DNA of 64,000 nt from Dipylidium caninum (lineage: Eukaryota > Platyhelminthes > Cestoda > Cyclophyllidea > Dipylidiidae): NCBI GenBank assembly GCA_017562135.1, contig QEYB01000355.1:1-64000 (forward strand). The letters run 5' to 3'. The position numbers and the translations under genes were made by a program. Below the pieces are notes generated by a model, which worked only from the letters and a program-made list of their open reading frames with translations, searched no databases and was not told the DNA's origin. Positions 12,276 to 23,687 of the stretch are shown here, piece by piece; positions within the stretch are counted from its first letter, which is position 1; each line of letters opens with the position of its first letter.

Positions 12276-13490
12276 TACCTTGGGGTGAATTTCTCCTGGC
12301 CTGGACGCGCACCGACCAACCACGATGAGCGCCTTTATACCTGGCTCCACCACCTCACCAAAGCGCCCCTGAAACCCCAGCAGCGGGTGACCCTCTTGAA
12401 AACCTCTCTCCTCTCTCCTCTCCCCTCCCTCGTCTGCACCATTCCCTCGTGTTAGGAGTGGTCCATCGGATGACGCCAAAGGCCATGGACAGGCAGGTGC
12501 GGAAGGCACTGTGGTCCTGGCTCCGTTAGCTCCACGATACAGCGACTGCGTTCTTCCATGCGGACGTCAGAGACGGCGGACTTGGGATACCCTCGCTCGT
12601 CTCCACTATACCACTTCACACGAGGAGGCGACTTGACAGACTCCTTGGGTCGACGAACCCAATCCTGCAACATCTCGCGAGATCCCCGTTGATGACCCCA
12701 GCAATTGGATGTCATTCACACACGCCGGACTCGCCATGGGGCGGGTAGTCGACTCATTGCCGAGTAGTCGAGATGCCTGGAGGAACCTCCTCTACGGGAC
12801 TAAGGACGCGTCCTACCTGAGAGGTCTTTATACCGGTTGGGAGTCGTCTTGCTGGCTAGACCACCCGGAGAAGACGTTTCCGCGCATCTACATTCGAGGT
12901 GTCCAACTTCGAGCTAACACCACCCTTTGTACTGAAGTACGGTCGTCGCGTGGTCGTCCGGCTCCAGTCGAACTTCTGAAGTGTTGAGTCCCTCAACCAC
13001 ATTGTTCAGGGCTGTGCTTTGACGCACGAGTCTCAGTACAACAGGCATAATCGCGTCGTGGGCCTGCTACAGACAGGCCTCGAACATCCCGGACGCGTGG
13101 TGCTTGGGGAACCTCGTATACCACTGGCACGGTCTTTCTGCAAACCAAACCTCGTGGTGTTGGAGAACGACATGGCCATTCTGATGAACGTGGCTATTAC
13201 CGACGAGAGACGAATGGCCACAGTCTGGAGAGAAGAGGATGAGAGTTATGGTGAGGAGTCGGTAGCCCGAAACATCCTACAACGTATACGCGCTTTGGGC
13301 TACGAGGTCCTGAGAATACAACAGGCTCCGTTGATTATCAGCATGCGATGCTTTGGGTACAGACCCGCTTCAGATATTGCTCGGAGGTTAGGGATAAGGA
13401 AGCTTACGCGGAGCGGCTTGTCGCTGCTGGCCTTGACAGGGACGCCACGGTGTTACGATGTCTACATAAGAGGAACATGGCGAGCATGGT
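12276..13490 (+). pseudogene. R2-like C-terminal region: thumb, CCHC knuckle and restriction-like endonuclease
   Basis: Continues the element at 11690. Pieces in shifting frames match the other copies: GVNF, LARLHYTTS, and a 92-residue ORF at 12709-12987 ending at the knuckle. An open frame then runs from about 13019 and contains LTHESQYNRHNRVV, the conserved stretch after the CCHC knuckle. Next comes KPNLVVLENDMAILMNVAIT, which fits the PD-(D/E)XK endonuclease core of R2 proteins; the usual PD and D residues read PN and N here, so the nuclease is probably inactive. The end TPRCYDVYIRGTWRAW is shared with the copy near 42310. At about 13490 the sequence switches into an inverted R2 fragment. 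Confidence 0.75.
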
Positions 13491-13890
13491 TCTACGCTCG
13501 CCAGCGTCAAGTCACGACTGTGACTGCCTCTCTCGCAATATTCCATCCAATAAGTTTGCTGCCACAAACGTGTCGTCACGCTTCTAGAAAGCGAATTGAA
13601 GTGACGGAAGTGTGAGTGAACCCAACCACGGGACTGCCAGTAAGCAGCGCGTTACGACTGAGGAAACAGAGGAGAGTCGTAGGTCGGTGGCGGACAAAGG
13701 GCAGTGGGGTGTCTTGGGCACCAGCGGTACCCCATTGCAGCGCATGGCCCGTGGTAAGTAGGTAGGAGATGAGGACGTGAGCAGTAGGTTGAGGTACCCG
13801 GTGAGGTGGCCTTCGTGCCACGACAGCAGAGAATCCACGGATATACGATCGAGACCTGCTGCTGAAGTCTTCATTTGTGTCAGTGCGGCT
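13490..13890 (-). pseudogene. R2-like RT 5' half, inverted fragment
   Basis: On the minus strand an open frame of 96 residues (13584-13874) reads AAGLDRISVDSLLSW, then YLNLLLTSSSP, then VPLVPKTPHCPLSATDLRLS. These correspond to RT motifs 0 to 2 of R2-clade elements. Further along the minus strand the PTYWMEYCERG stretch precedes motif A and is cut off at about 13490. The fragment therefore lies head to head with the plus-strand fragment starting near 13900 and tail to tail with the one ending at 13490. Confidence 0.75.
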
Positions 13891-13899
13891 CACCTCCTA

Positions 13900-14870
13900 A
13901 GTCTGGATAGGACGCAGAAGGCTCCAATCAGTTGGGTACAACTTTTGGACAGAGTGTGGGTCTGAGACTGCGCGCTGTGGCAGTATTTCGGACCAGTAAC
14001 TTCCGGAGTCCGGCGACAAACCCTGCTTTCTGACTTTGCGATCGCTGCAGTTTGCGTTGTAGAAACGTGACGGCTCCTTTGAGGCGACGAACCTGCTGGA
14101 TGGAATCTTGAAGGAAAGGGGTCCAATGCACCACGGCTTATGTCTCGCGGAGTTGGATGTATCGAGGGCCTATAATAGTGTTTCCCGAAATACCATTTTC
14201 CGCGCGAGGACAAGATTAGACAGGCTCCTCAAATCAGCCGAACCCAACCTCACAGCATCTGGCTCGTTCGCCGGCCCTCGCTCGGTCGATTGGGTGCAAT
14301 TCTTAGCCTGGACTTGCTATGGGTTGTGTAGTGTACTCTCTCGTGAACTCTCGGCAGACTTGGAAGGATCTTCCCTGCGGGTCTAGGAATGGCTTCTATC
14401 TGAGTGGTATCCAGCTCAGCCGAGATTCTTTTCGTCGGCTGGACCACCCGGAGGAGACCTTCCCGCGTACTTTTATTAGAGGTGCCAGCTCCAAGCCAAT
14501 ATCCTTGGGACAAAGTTGAAGATTTCGTGGGGCCCCCGGACTCCAGCCGAGCTTTCTAAATGTCGCGGGCAGTGTGGTGCGCCTGAGTCGCTCACGCATC
14601 TTGTCCAGGACTGCCCTCTGACTCATGATGTCCGGTGGCAGAGGCACAATCGCAATGCAGGTCTTCTGCAAACTCAAATTCAGCGGGCTAGGCGCGTGGT
14701 CCTGACTGAGCTCCAGATTCCCCTGGATCGATCCTTTCGCAAACCGGCCATTGTGATGGATGTAGCTACTGCGTCTGAACACCGGATGGCTACAAGCGGG
14801 AAAGAATAGAAGAAGTACGGCGAGGTATTGAAATGCCACTATCCCCACGAAGGATTACCAAAATGCCAGT
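13900..14870 (+). pseudogene. R2-like element with an internal deletion
   Basis: The frame reads LLDGILKERG, then LCLAELDVSRAYNSVSRNTI (RT motif A). It then jumps straight to RLDRLLKSAEPNL, which belongs several hundred residues later in the protein, so motifs B and C are deleted. It continues with DHPEETFPRTFIRG and a clear CCHC knuckle in the 97-residue ORF at 14516-14809: C, C four residues later, H eight after that, C five after that, followed by LTHDVRWQRHN. The endonuclease portion (VMDVATASEHRMA) follows. Non-functional. Confidence 0.8.
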
Positions 14871-15640
14871 AGACAGGGAAACCACTCGGTTTAGTAGAAA
14901 AATTGCTGCAGAACACGAGCCGAAGTCGAATTTAAGGAATGCCTGCGTGACAAAAGTCACAACTGCACATCTTCAAATTAAAGCAAGTTATGCCAGAAGT
15001 GACGTCCTATCTGCATATAATTCGGCATTGCCAATCACACAAGGTTTGACGACATGAGAGCAAGCGAGTGGATGAATGTACGGGTACTGAAAAAAACATG
15101 AGTGCGGATAAGGAAAACGATGCCTAGGTCAATGTCTTCTGAGGCTATTTGAGTAAATAAAACGCTGCACTCCTACACACCCCTACGGAGAGTGTGTGAG
15201 CAGGGCGGTGCGAGCTGTCACCGTCACACTACGCCACAGCGACAAAGGCTGCAGCTGCCGGTGAGTCTGACGCACCTACGCCCCTGAAATCGGAGCGACG
15301 TCCACCTTCCACCCGCCTTCGTTCGTCTTGTCTGCAGAGAAGGGCTATGGCGCGAGCATTCACGACGACTCAGAAAACAACAAACACCTAACAATAAACA
15401 AAGGGGACATCGATACAACCGGAGAGTAGGGGCCAGGGCTATTTGTTAGGCACCCAGTCTACCGCAATTCGTCCACGCCTTTCCAACAACATAAACGCGA
15501 CCCAGTGCGACCCCTCTCACTCAGATGGCTGAACAAAGGCGACACAGATAAAGCCAGACGACACAGAGATTTGACCTCTTTATTGGAACCCAACCCAGGG
15601 TCCCAACATATCTCCTTCTGACATTTGCAATAAGACAACT
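14870..15640 (+). repeat. Spacer, then repeat family J
   Basis: I recognise nothing in 14870-15230. From about 15230 to 15640 the sequence matches 47240-47530 in the same orientation, and 29650-29900 and 37760-37960 inverted. At the 37.8 kb locus this family lies at the C-terminal end of an R2-like endonuclease frame, so family J may be the 3' part of that R2 subfamily. Confidence 0.6.
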
Positions 15641-16390
15641 GACGCCGGACAAATAAGCACTACTTCAAATTGAGAACATCCCGAAGCACACACAATAACT
15701 TTAGTTTTCCATGCATTCTCATGGTTGTGTACTCACAAGGACATAAGCCATCTTCGTTCCAAACATAGCCACTGCCTGCTGTCTCAAGGTGCTGATACGG
15801 CCTCGCCTGACGTACCGCCGCCACGACAAATAGCGGCGTTAGGAGCAATTGCGATAATCTTCCCAGTCTAACATAGGTGAGTGGACCTCGAATGCCAACA
15901 TCGGTGTTATTCACCAGAGTGTAGTCCCAAACAGTAGGCACAGGTCCACTCACCTAACTACTCGTTCTTCCCTTCTACCCACCTTGACGCTCCAGCTCCA
16001 CGCATTGCGACGAAACACCTGCGGAGGCTGTGAGTGTTTACCACCAAAAGAGCATTCTTGACACACATTAAGCAACAAGGATAGGCAATTAAGCACTCAC
16101 ACACTAGCCCATTTCCCGGAGACTGCGACTGCACGTGAAACCCGAAAGCCCACCAGACCGCGCGCCCACCCAATCGACAACTATTTCCGGCGCACTTAAA
16201 CGTTGCAAAAATATACGCTGCATTTCTTTACCAATTCAATGTTTCTGCCTAAGAAGCAATTGCCGAACTGCTTTGCTCTATTGTCTGACGTTCTCCTTTT
16301 ACCGCTTACGTGAATTTCTGTACCGCCGCCAATTAACCAATCAAAGTAATTTTCCTGTCATTATTTATTGCGCATACGCCATCTAACCTT
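15640..16390 (+). repeat. Repeat family E, copy 1
   Basis: Related to 47640-48740 in the same orientation and to 28570-29480 and 36620-37600 in reverse. Here and at 37 kb the core carries a long inverted repeat (separate feature). No ORF is shared convincingly among copies. It may be a non-autonomous element or the 3' part of the adjoining R2-like family; I cannot decide. Confidence 0.65.
15874..15956. repeat. 15-bp perfect inverted repeat in family E
   Basis: The arm TAGGTGAGTGGACCT at 15874-15888 is exactly complementary to 15942-15956, with a 53-base loop. A related imperfect pair lies at 37138-37151 and 37188-37202. The inverted-pair-2 copies near 29070 and 48130 keep one arm only. Confidence 0.8.
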
Positions 16391-16698
16391 GCTACACGTT
16401 GTCTTTCAACGTTTGGTATTGCTCCATCGCCTAGGGCAACACTGCTCTGTCCTAGCCGGGTCAACATATCTTTCCATCGCTGGCCCAATCAGTAATGCAT
16501 TAACTAGGCTGGCGAAAACTGTTTGTGAATTCTTCTCACACAAACGCTTACCTGAATTTCTGAAGATAGCCACGTGAATAGGATGGAGTTTTAGTGGCGT
16601 TCTGTGAAGTGCATTTGCGCCACCTGACTCTCTGCCAGTTTCAACAAGAGATAAAAGCTGAAGATGCATGCAGGAATTTGTGCGTGGTGTTTGCTTAA

Positions 16699-16905
16699 AT
16701 TGAGGGTATTGATGGTACTTCGTTAGAAGAAATCCTAATGGTTGATTTCGACCTCGTTGATGGCCCTCGTGGTGGACGACCATCTTCTATCGACGACGAT
16801 GTTATGAAAATTATTTTGAAGCATGATCTCTTTGTGACAACATCTGAGACTATTAAAGGCTTCGAGGAGCTGAACAAACCTCTTCCTAAAATATGTGGCG
16901 GATAG
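16699..16905 (+). pseudogene. Mariner-like transposase N-terminal fragment
   Basis: An open frame of 68 residues without a clear start contains LEEILMVDFDLVDGPRGG followed by RPSSIDDDVMKIILKHD. A GRPS box followed by an acidic run and a helix is the hallmark of the linker and second helix-turn-helix of mariner-family transposases. The part after VTTSETIKGFEELNKPL loses the similarity and ends at TAG. I could not find the catalytic D,D34D domain downstream or on the other strand, so this is a relic. The identification rests on a short motif. Confidence 0.45.
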
Positions 16906-19560
16906 AATTGGGATAGAAATATTCAAGATGCATGCCACATGAAGTTAGTTTGGACTAAATCCCAAAAGTGGCAATATTTCCCATATATTGCACTCTACTG
17001 TGGAAGGAGAAATTGACTGAACACTCTACAGCGACAACCCAGTCTCCGAAAGTCTGGTCATCTGCGTGTTCTTGCGAATTCCATTCCTGCCAAATGCGGA
17101 TCTCATTTTTATTCATGCGGTTTCATGGGGTGGATCAGGCGAATCTGTTGGGGAATAAAATGCTTTGATGTGGCGAATGTGCACGCGTGTCGAGGCTGTT
17201 TGTCGAGCAGAGAGTAACTTTGCACATCTCCTGAAGGTGATTTTAATTTCGCCGACTTTATAGGCTAGTGACCCTGGCATAGCACTGTAATACTCAGTCG
17301 TCCGCAAATTCTGGCGTTTAATGTGAGTGACCACACGGAGGAGATAACACACAGACGATTGCCGTTGAGATTTGGAATTGCTGTAAGTCAGGGGGCTAAG
17401 ATAGCAGTGATGCGTATGGACTAAAAGAGTGATGCTCATCTGAGGGGAAGTGATGAAATATCGTGGAATGTCATGGATAAAGCCTGCCCCCGTGGGGTCA
17501 AGGAGGACGTAGAGGAAAGAAAGGAGATGATTCAGTGAAACATGAATTTTGCGGCATTCCATTATAAGCTGAGAATTATATTTCTTGAGGACTCGAGATC
17601 AAAGGTCACTAGGGCGCGGTACAGCCGCAAAAATGCAAATATCAACTATGAATTTGCACTCTGTATGGACATGTATGTTGCTCATAGGGGAGAAATCTTC
17701 GCATCTCGCAGATTGTGGGGCGACTGCGGGTAAATGCGCTGGAAACTTGCATGTGTCACTGAGGGAATGAGTCTATAGGAAATGATGTGACTGCGGCACT
17801 TGGACGCGGAATTTCCCCGAATGGTACAGAGGTCTGAAGCCGAGATAGGTGGCAAAGGGGGAGATGTCTCGTGAAGGGGGATTTGAGCAAGATGAGCTGC
17901 TTTGAAGGAGTCGACATGATGCACAGGCACCACTTGCGCCCCGACGCAAGATTAGCCGAATAGATGAGTTTATTAAGGTCGCTGAATGCTGGCTCCCTTT
18001 AACTCATTTTATCCCGGAGTCGTCTCCTTGGGTCTGCACGTAGCCTGACATGAAGTAAACCGGTGCGAGCAACGAGCCACATACATGCAGTCACGCCGTT
18101 ACATGAATGGATTGCTGCCCGCCTATCAGACCGCCTTCTGCACTGGCCTTCACACCCCTCGCTTATACCCTACAAACAATTTGAAGTTACGACAGCGTTG
18201 AAGTCGCCTACCCACCATGCTCCTGTACCAATCTAAGGATGGCATTGGTCAAAGTGGCGTACGAGGTGAAGTTGAGGCTGTTCGCAGAAAGGGGTGTCCT
18301 GAGGCTCGATTTGCTCACTTTACGGAGACCTTCTTATCACTGATGTCATCACGAAGTATGGTTGTTGATAGGGTGTGCACAATTTGCATCCTCCTCCTTA
18401 AAAGTGGTACGACTGCACCGAGTTCCACGATGCAGATATTCATTGGCTCGGAGGGGCGCGATGGAGGTTCAGCGTCTAGTGGCTTATTCCTTCCGTTCAT
18501 CGCACAAATTGCAATATGGCCACGAAATGGCCCTGCTGGCACAGCTCACTCGCCTTGCCCTGAGTGCACCAGCTAATCCAAAGTCCCGTGTTCAAGTGGA
18601 AAAGGGAAGCGAAGTTTGTTGAAGTAAGACGATGCCACCACAATGACACCAGTTATTCCTCACAAATCTCGTCAACACGAACGACACATCCGAGCCATGC
18701 CACCGACTGGAGTGACGAAGTGTGCACTAGTCGACTTGTGCGCCCAGTTATTACTCCACAAGGAAGGAAGAACACCGTTTAGTGTGTCCTTTGCTTATTG
18801 TAGCGGCAGTCAAGCCTTGAGCACCGCACTGAATGTGTGGGTAGATGTTTTTGCAGCAGGTCCATGCACAGCCATGGACCATTCCCCATTCGAAGAATGC
18901 GGCAATTGAATTACTTCCTCGCGCTAATGCATACCCTGCTATCCCTTCTTCACCTGTGTTCCACCAGAATTTAATATTTTTATTCACTCTCAGTTTACGC
19001 AAGCACATGGAATCGCGTGATCACATCAACTAACTACCATGTCAGCTGGTAGGTGTCTCTCCTTCCTTCTCCCCCTGCCCCACCATTACAAGTGACTCTT
19101 GTGTATATCAAATCATTCCCATTCCGTACACTGCGCATGAGGCAGCTTGCACATACACGTGGTGTCAGATAGGCGTAGGGAGGATGGGAATAGAATTGTA
19201 CATGAGAAGTAGCCTCCCTTCAACGCCACTATCGTTGCGGCTCATGATTCCTTACTCATGCTCGTGACAACACACTCGACTTGCCCAATCTGATGCAGGA
19301 TCTCTTCATTCTGCGTCTCCCTGAGTCGCCTTAATCCATCACAAGGGGTATAGTGGACATGGGACAGAGACAGGTTTGAGAGAATAGTGTTTCACGCGGC
19401 CACTTTGGGAGGTGGGAGGTGGGAGGTGGGAGGGGGGGCAGGCTAAAGGAACAGGCACAGGGGAAAAGAGAGGAGGTCAACGCTGAGGACTAAGGCGTGA
19501 ATTGCGGGTCAGTCTGCTTTCTAAACCGACTTCCTTTCGTCTCAGTGAAACCCACTCAAT
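16906..19560. other. Low-information region without recognisable genes
   Basis: Open frames on both strands are short and match nothing I recognise. A 119-residue plus-strand frame (18217-18576) and a minus-strand frame across the same place are the longest; neither shows motifs or plausible splice structure. The only clear structure is the G-rich repeat at 19407-19438. Confidence 0.5.
19407..19438 (+). repeat. GGGAGGT tandem repeat, strong G-quadruplex motif
   Basis: Four GGG runs spaced by AGGT and then a G7 run. This satisfies the standard four-tract quadruplex pattern on the plus strand. Confidence 0.85.
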
Positions 19561-20123
19561 TAAGCACACAGTACAATTTAATTCGCATCACACCTCACGC
19601 CTTCAATTTGATGCTACCAAGCAACAGTGAGTAGAATGAGTGAATAAGAGGAAAGAGAGCCTGATAAGTAAAATGAGAGGCTGCGTTGGATTACAAGCAA
19701 AGGTCGCATGTGGAATGTCAATTGGAGGTGAAGATGGATATGGGAGATGACTCCCAACGATTCGTAAGTGGGAATGCTTGTCCCCATGAGTTTTGGTAAG
19801 GCGAGAAGCGTGAGTTGGAAGTAGGAAGGAAGAAATGAAGGGGGAAGGGTTACCCTGATCACTGCAAATATCCACTGATATTTGCACGCTCGAGTGCACC
19901 CAAGTTGGCACGACTGTGAGGGAGATGTTGCCCTTGCCATTTAGTCGTGAAACACACCCAGAAAGTATTTTGGTTTGCATGGCGTTAATTGGGCAGAGTT
20001 GCCATCGGTTATGCCTTCGCATCAGAATGAGAGTGGGACATCACCCGAACAACCTCGATGAGTGCTTCAGCACAAAGAAGTGGAAGAAGAGAACGGAGGC
20101 GTCATAGAAGTGTGCCAAGGTGT

Positions 20124-20255
20124 TCACAGAGTTGGAGTCAATAAGTGTGTCGGATCGCGGGCCAGGCGCGGTCGGTAATCCTGCAGGGATTGTTTGGTGA
20201 CGAAGTAGCCCGAGCCCTTGGCCGACGCTGCAACCTGTGACACAAATGCACTCAT
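20124..20255 (-). CDS. 43-residue small ORF, inverted intact copy
   Basis: Same frame and length as 63127-63258, with K in place of N before QSLQDYRP. Lies at the corresponding place in the inverted partial copy of unit A. Confidence 0.4.
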   Translation of the reverse strand: MSAFVSQVAASAKGSGYFVTKQSLQDYRPRLARDPTHLLTPTL

Positions 20256-21362
20256 GTTGTTACACGAATAGACCACAGAAGTCTATGCACACCTCATTCA
20301 TCCGCTCAACTCCACACCACTCCACTCATTTACCCTCCTCTCCGCTTCTCTCTCCTCCTCCACTCCCCTCCTCCACTCCCCACGCCAAGTCATTTAATCG
20401 GTGTGTCTTCACATATCCATGCCAACTTAATAGCAAGCAAGGCACTCCAATGGGTCTAGGCACGACACATTTCATTCAATTGTTATGTCGGTCACAACCG
20501 GATACTTCTGCAGATTGTGACGTAACAACCTGTGCTAGGTGGCCGTCATTGGGAGACAGAAATGCGATTGATGACCTGCTACTTCCCTCAACTTCTTCTG
20601 CGTATCTCTCGTCGTCCACCTCTACTTTCGCCTGGTGGACAAGGAAAATAGCTGAGATGCCTCTACCATAGAAAACGAACTAGTAAATCCCCGAAGCCTC
20701 GATGGTGCTTCCGGCCTCGTAATTGGGTCGAGGCTCTGAGTAACATGGTGAGTTGGTACTTCGAGCAATAGCACGAAACGTCAAGGAATTTTGAGGTCTC
20801 CCAGACTCGCGACCGCATGCAGCTCGTGGCATTCAAGACGCCATCTTGTTTAGGTGCATAATTATCAACTCAGTGGGACACTGTCCGAAATAATGCTCAA
20901 ACCACTTCGTGTCAGTGGACGTGGGAGAGGAGGGAGCAGAAAGTTACTAGTGGCACGTGTAGGGATCCTCGACCCCGAGTAGAGCCTTCCGCGCACTCGC
21001 CCAAATGAAATGTCTTCCGAGGATGCAATAAGATGCAGAAAGTGCAACAATGTGCAAGGAGGAAAGACGTAATTCCATAAGTTTGTGAGAGCAAAGTGAA
21101 ACGGATTTTTTATATTTTTAACAATAAATTTGATGCAGGTCGGCAAAGCTGTTAAGATACACTGCAGTACTTCGTAAATAAAGAAGTGTTCTGCACTGAG
21201 AACATACATTAGATCACTTTCCCTGTCCGGCGGATTGAGACGAAGTCCGGAGAACATTTCCACCCATGAGTGAAAAGTAAACACACTTCAAAATTCCACC
21301 ACCCTACACGTGAAGCAAACTTGTCACCATAGATTCCCACTGTCTCACTTTTCGCGGCCACG

Positions 21363-21917
21363 TCACTTACACCAGGTGCGGCAATTTCTCGCCGACAATG
21401 ATATTCTTACCTGAGGAGGCTGCCACCATTGCCGACGACCTGCTGATGCTGCGCCACAAGTCTTCGTTGCAGACGTGGCATCACCGCCAAAAAATAACGC
21501 TTCGGCGTTGGAGTTGAATTTGACAAGTTCAGACAACATCATTAGGACTAAATGACCTCTTAGGACTGCCTTCGGTGAGACCTTGAAACGAGACGTAGCT
21601 GTCTCCTCGTCTCTGCAACCGCGCCACTGGTTTGTACTCGCCAAATCATGTTTCACTACAAAGATGATTATTAAATACTTAATTGTGCCGACTGTAAGTA
21701 GATTCACTGCGCCGAAGCAGCAGCCGCTGTGTAACAGGGGCCCCAGTGCGCCGTCTTCTCTAAGCGCAGGGGCGAACATCAATGTGTCAGTAGACCCTCG
21801 CCGTAACTCAAGTTGATGACCCCATCCACAAGGAGACGGAAAGTAAAACACCACCTCATGCACCCAAAGAGAGCGCATATTTAAGGCCGCTTTCTTTCCA
21901 CCCGAACACGCACCCAT
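21363..21917 (-). CDS. Repeat-borne ORF Q, copy 3 (hypothetical)
   Basis: 184-residue minus-strand version, the longest of the three. The additional C-terminal part (CGAASAGRRQWWQPPQ) follows GGDATSATKT and is reached only because copy-specific indels keep the frame open; it may not be genuine. Confidence 0.3.
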   Translation of the reverse strand: MGACSGGKKAALNMRSLWVHEVVFYFPSPCGWGHQLELRRGSTDTLMFAPALREDGALGPLLHSGCCFGAVNLLTVGTIKYLIIIFVVKHDLASTNQWRGCRDEETATSRFKVSPKAVLRGHLVLMMLSELVKFNSNAEALFFGGDATSATKTCGAASAGRRQWWQPPQVRISLSARNCRTWCK

Positions 21918-23653
21918 TTACTGTTAAAGAAGCCCAAAAGTCATCTTGTCAAGGGAAGCTGCAATTGCATTCAAAATGCTCTGCAATTCGCTTCCGGGCA
22001 TTAACTTCAGGCACAAAACCTGACGTCGCTTGATGCAGGCACCGCAGCTTGTTCCTCCTTGTGCGTCTCAGTCGAGATTGCGAAGGGGAAAGTAAGGAAA
22101 CTGAGAGAGGGCGAACGATCGCCACTTTAAGAGAAAACATCGGCGACTAACCCGCAATTAGTGAGTAGCACTTCTCGAAACGTTACCGACCACAAGCTCG
22201 AAGTGGATATGAACAGTGTGCACTTGGGTGACCGCATCACCAAGTCCACTGACCCAATATGCCTCCCTCTCCTTACTGGGCCACCTTCCTGAAGGAGACC
22301 TGACGGCCCTGGCCGCACTGAGGAATGTACGCAGTCCCTCTTGAAGGTGGTGAAGGAGGCGATTACTTTTGACAAGACTTAGGCAGGCTCTTCAACAACC
22401 GCATTCACTTCATGGCAGTTGAAACGGGAACAAACACCCGTGATGACAATTTGAGCCTCTACACTTGAATGGTGACGGGGTGTCACAATGCCCTGTATGC
22501 AAGTCGGAACATTCGCGGTATTCCTTAAACGCCGATTCACCTAGTTGCTGAGAGCCACGATGTGCTTGCCATGTCGAAAGCAGCATCAGTATTTCGGAGA
22601 TCTGCCGGTGTGTTTTGTATGTCACCGGCAACTTATTGCATTTTCCGCGTTTATCAGGAGTGTGCATTTGAGGCGGGAGATGACAGAGCCAATGGTATGA
22701 TTACAAATCGGAAAACATAATTTTGATCCCAGTCGGCTTAGGCTGAGCGTTCAAACAACATGATGACAACTGATACGCTGCTTGTCTTCTTGTCGCCCTG
22801 ATTTTGGTCGACAGAACATTATGTTGTCTATTGGGCCACTGTCAGCGTTTCTGCTCACTCTGTAAGAGTGGAGGGCTGCGTTTACGATTTGCGTCTGCAC
22901 TCAGCTCGCCGCACGGTCAGGCGGCAGAATGCCGAGGAGAGTGTAGTTTGATGGTGGCGAAGAGTGTCGAGAAGAGGGGGAGGGGGAAACCCCTTGTGTC
23001 GTGGCATTTTGTGGTCGTGTCGATTTGACACAAGTCGCAGCGTTGGATCTTTGCACTGAGTAATTTGATTGCCCAAACTTTAAGTCTTTTTCCCTGATAT
23101 CGACAACTAATTTTACTTACCCAGTTACACACGACGCGACAGTCACACTGAATCCCTGAGCGGTGAGGAAATGAGAAAATTAAAGCAATCGCAGAATAAG
23201 ATTGGGAAAATAGGCGAATAATACGATATTTGTGGGCAATCGTTGAAGTTAATCACCCAGAGGCTCAAGCCAGCTTCAATGGCGACATCATCGCAAAATG
23301 AATTTGCCAGTATTTTGACTGGTGACTTGTGTGTGAGCACAGTATCACAGTATCACACTGAAAATAAGTCGTCGGTGCAAAAGGTGACTAGTTTACTTGC
23401 GTCGTCACGGTGACCGACGAGTAATTTCGCAATCACCGCAGCGGGATGAGTTGACAGGCATGACTGTGTCCGTCTGCGGTTGAAAGTCGAAGGTCGCCAA
23501 CGCAGCCCTCCTGTTCAGCGACTTGAGTCATGTCTTTGTCAGTCTGAAGAAGCATGTCTTCTTCTCCGCAGAACAGAACTTCTCCTATCTGAATGTTTCG
23601 ATTTACATTCGAAATACAAAAGCGGCAAAGGGAGGGTTGCAAAGCAAAGATCA

Positions 23654-23687
23654 CCCTGCGCCATCGATCATCCGGGTGCCTTGGGGT
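23654..23687 (+). mobile_element. 34-bp insertion with ATCA duplication
   Basis: Relative to both other unit A copies, a 34-bp segment starting CCCTGCGCCATCG and ending CCTTGGGGT interrupts ATCA, which is present once elsewhere and twice here (23650-23653 and 23688-23691). No coding content. It could be a tiny mobile-element relic or a templated insertion at a repaired break. Confidence 0.6.
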
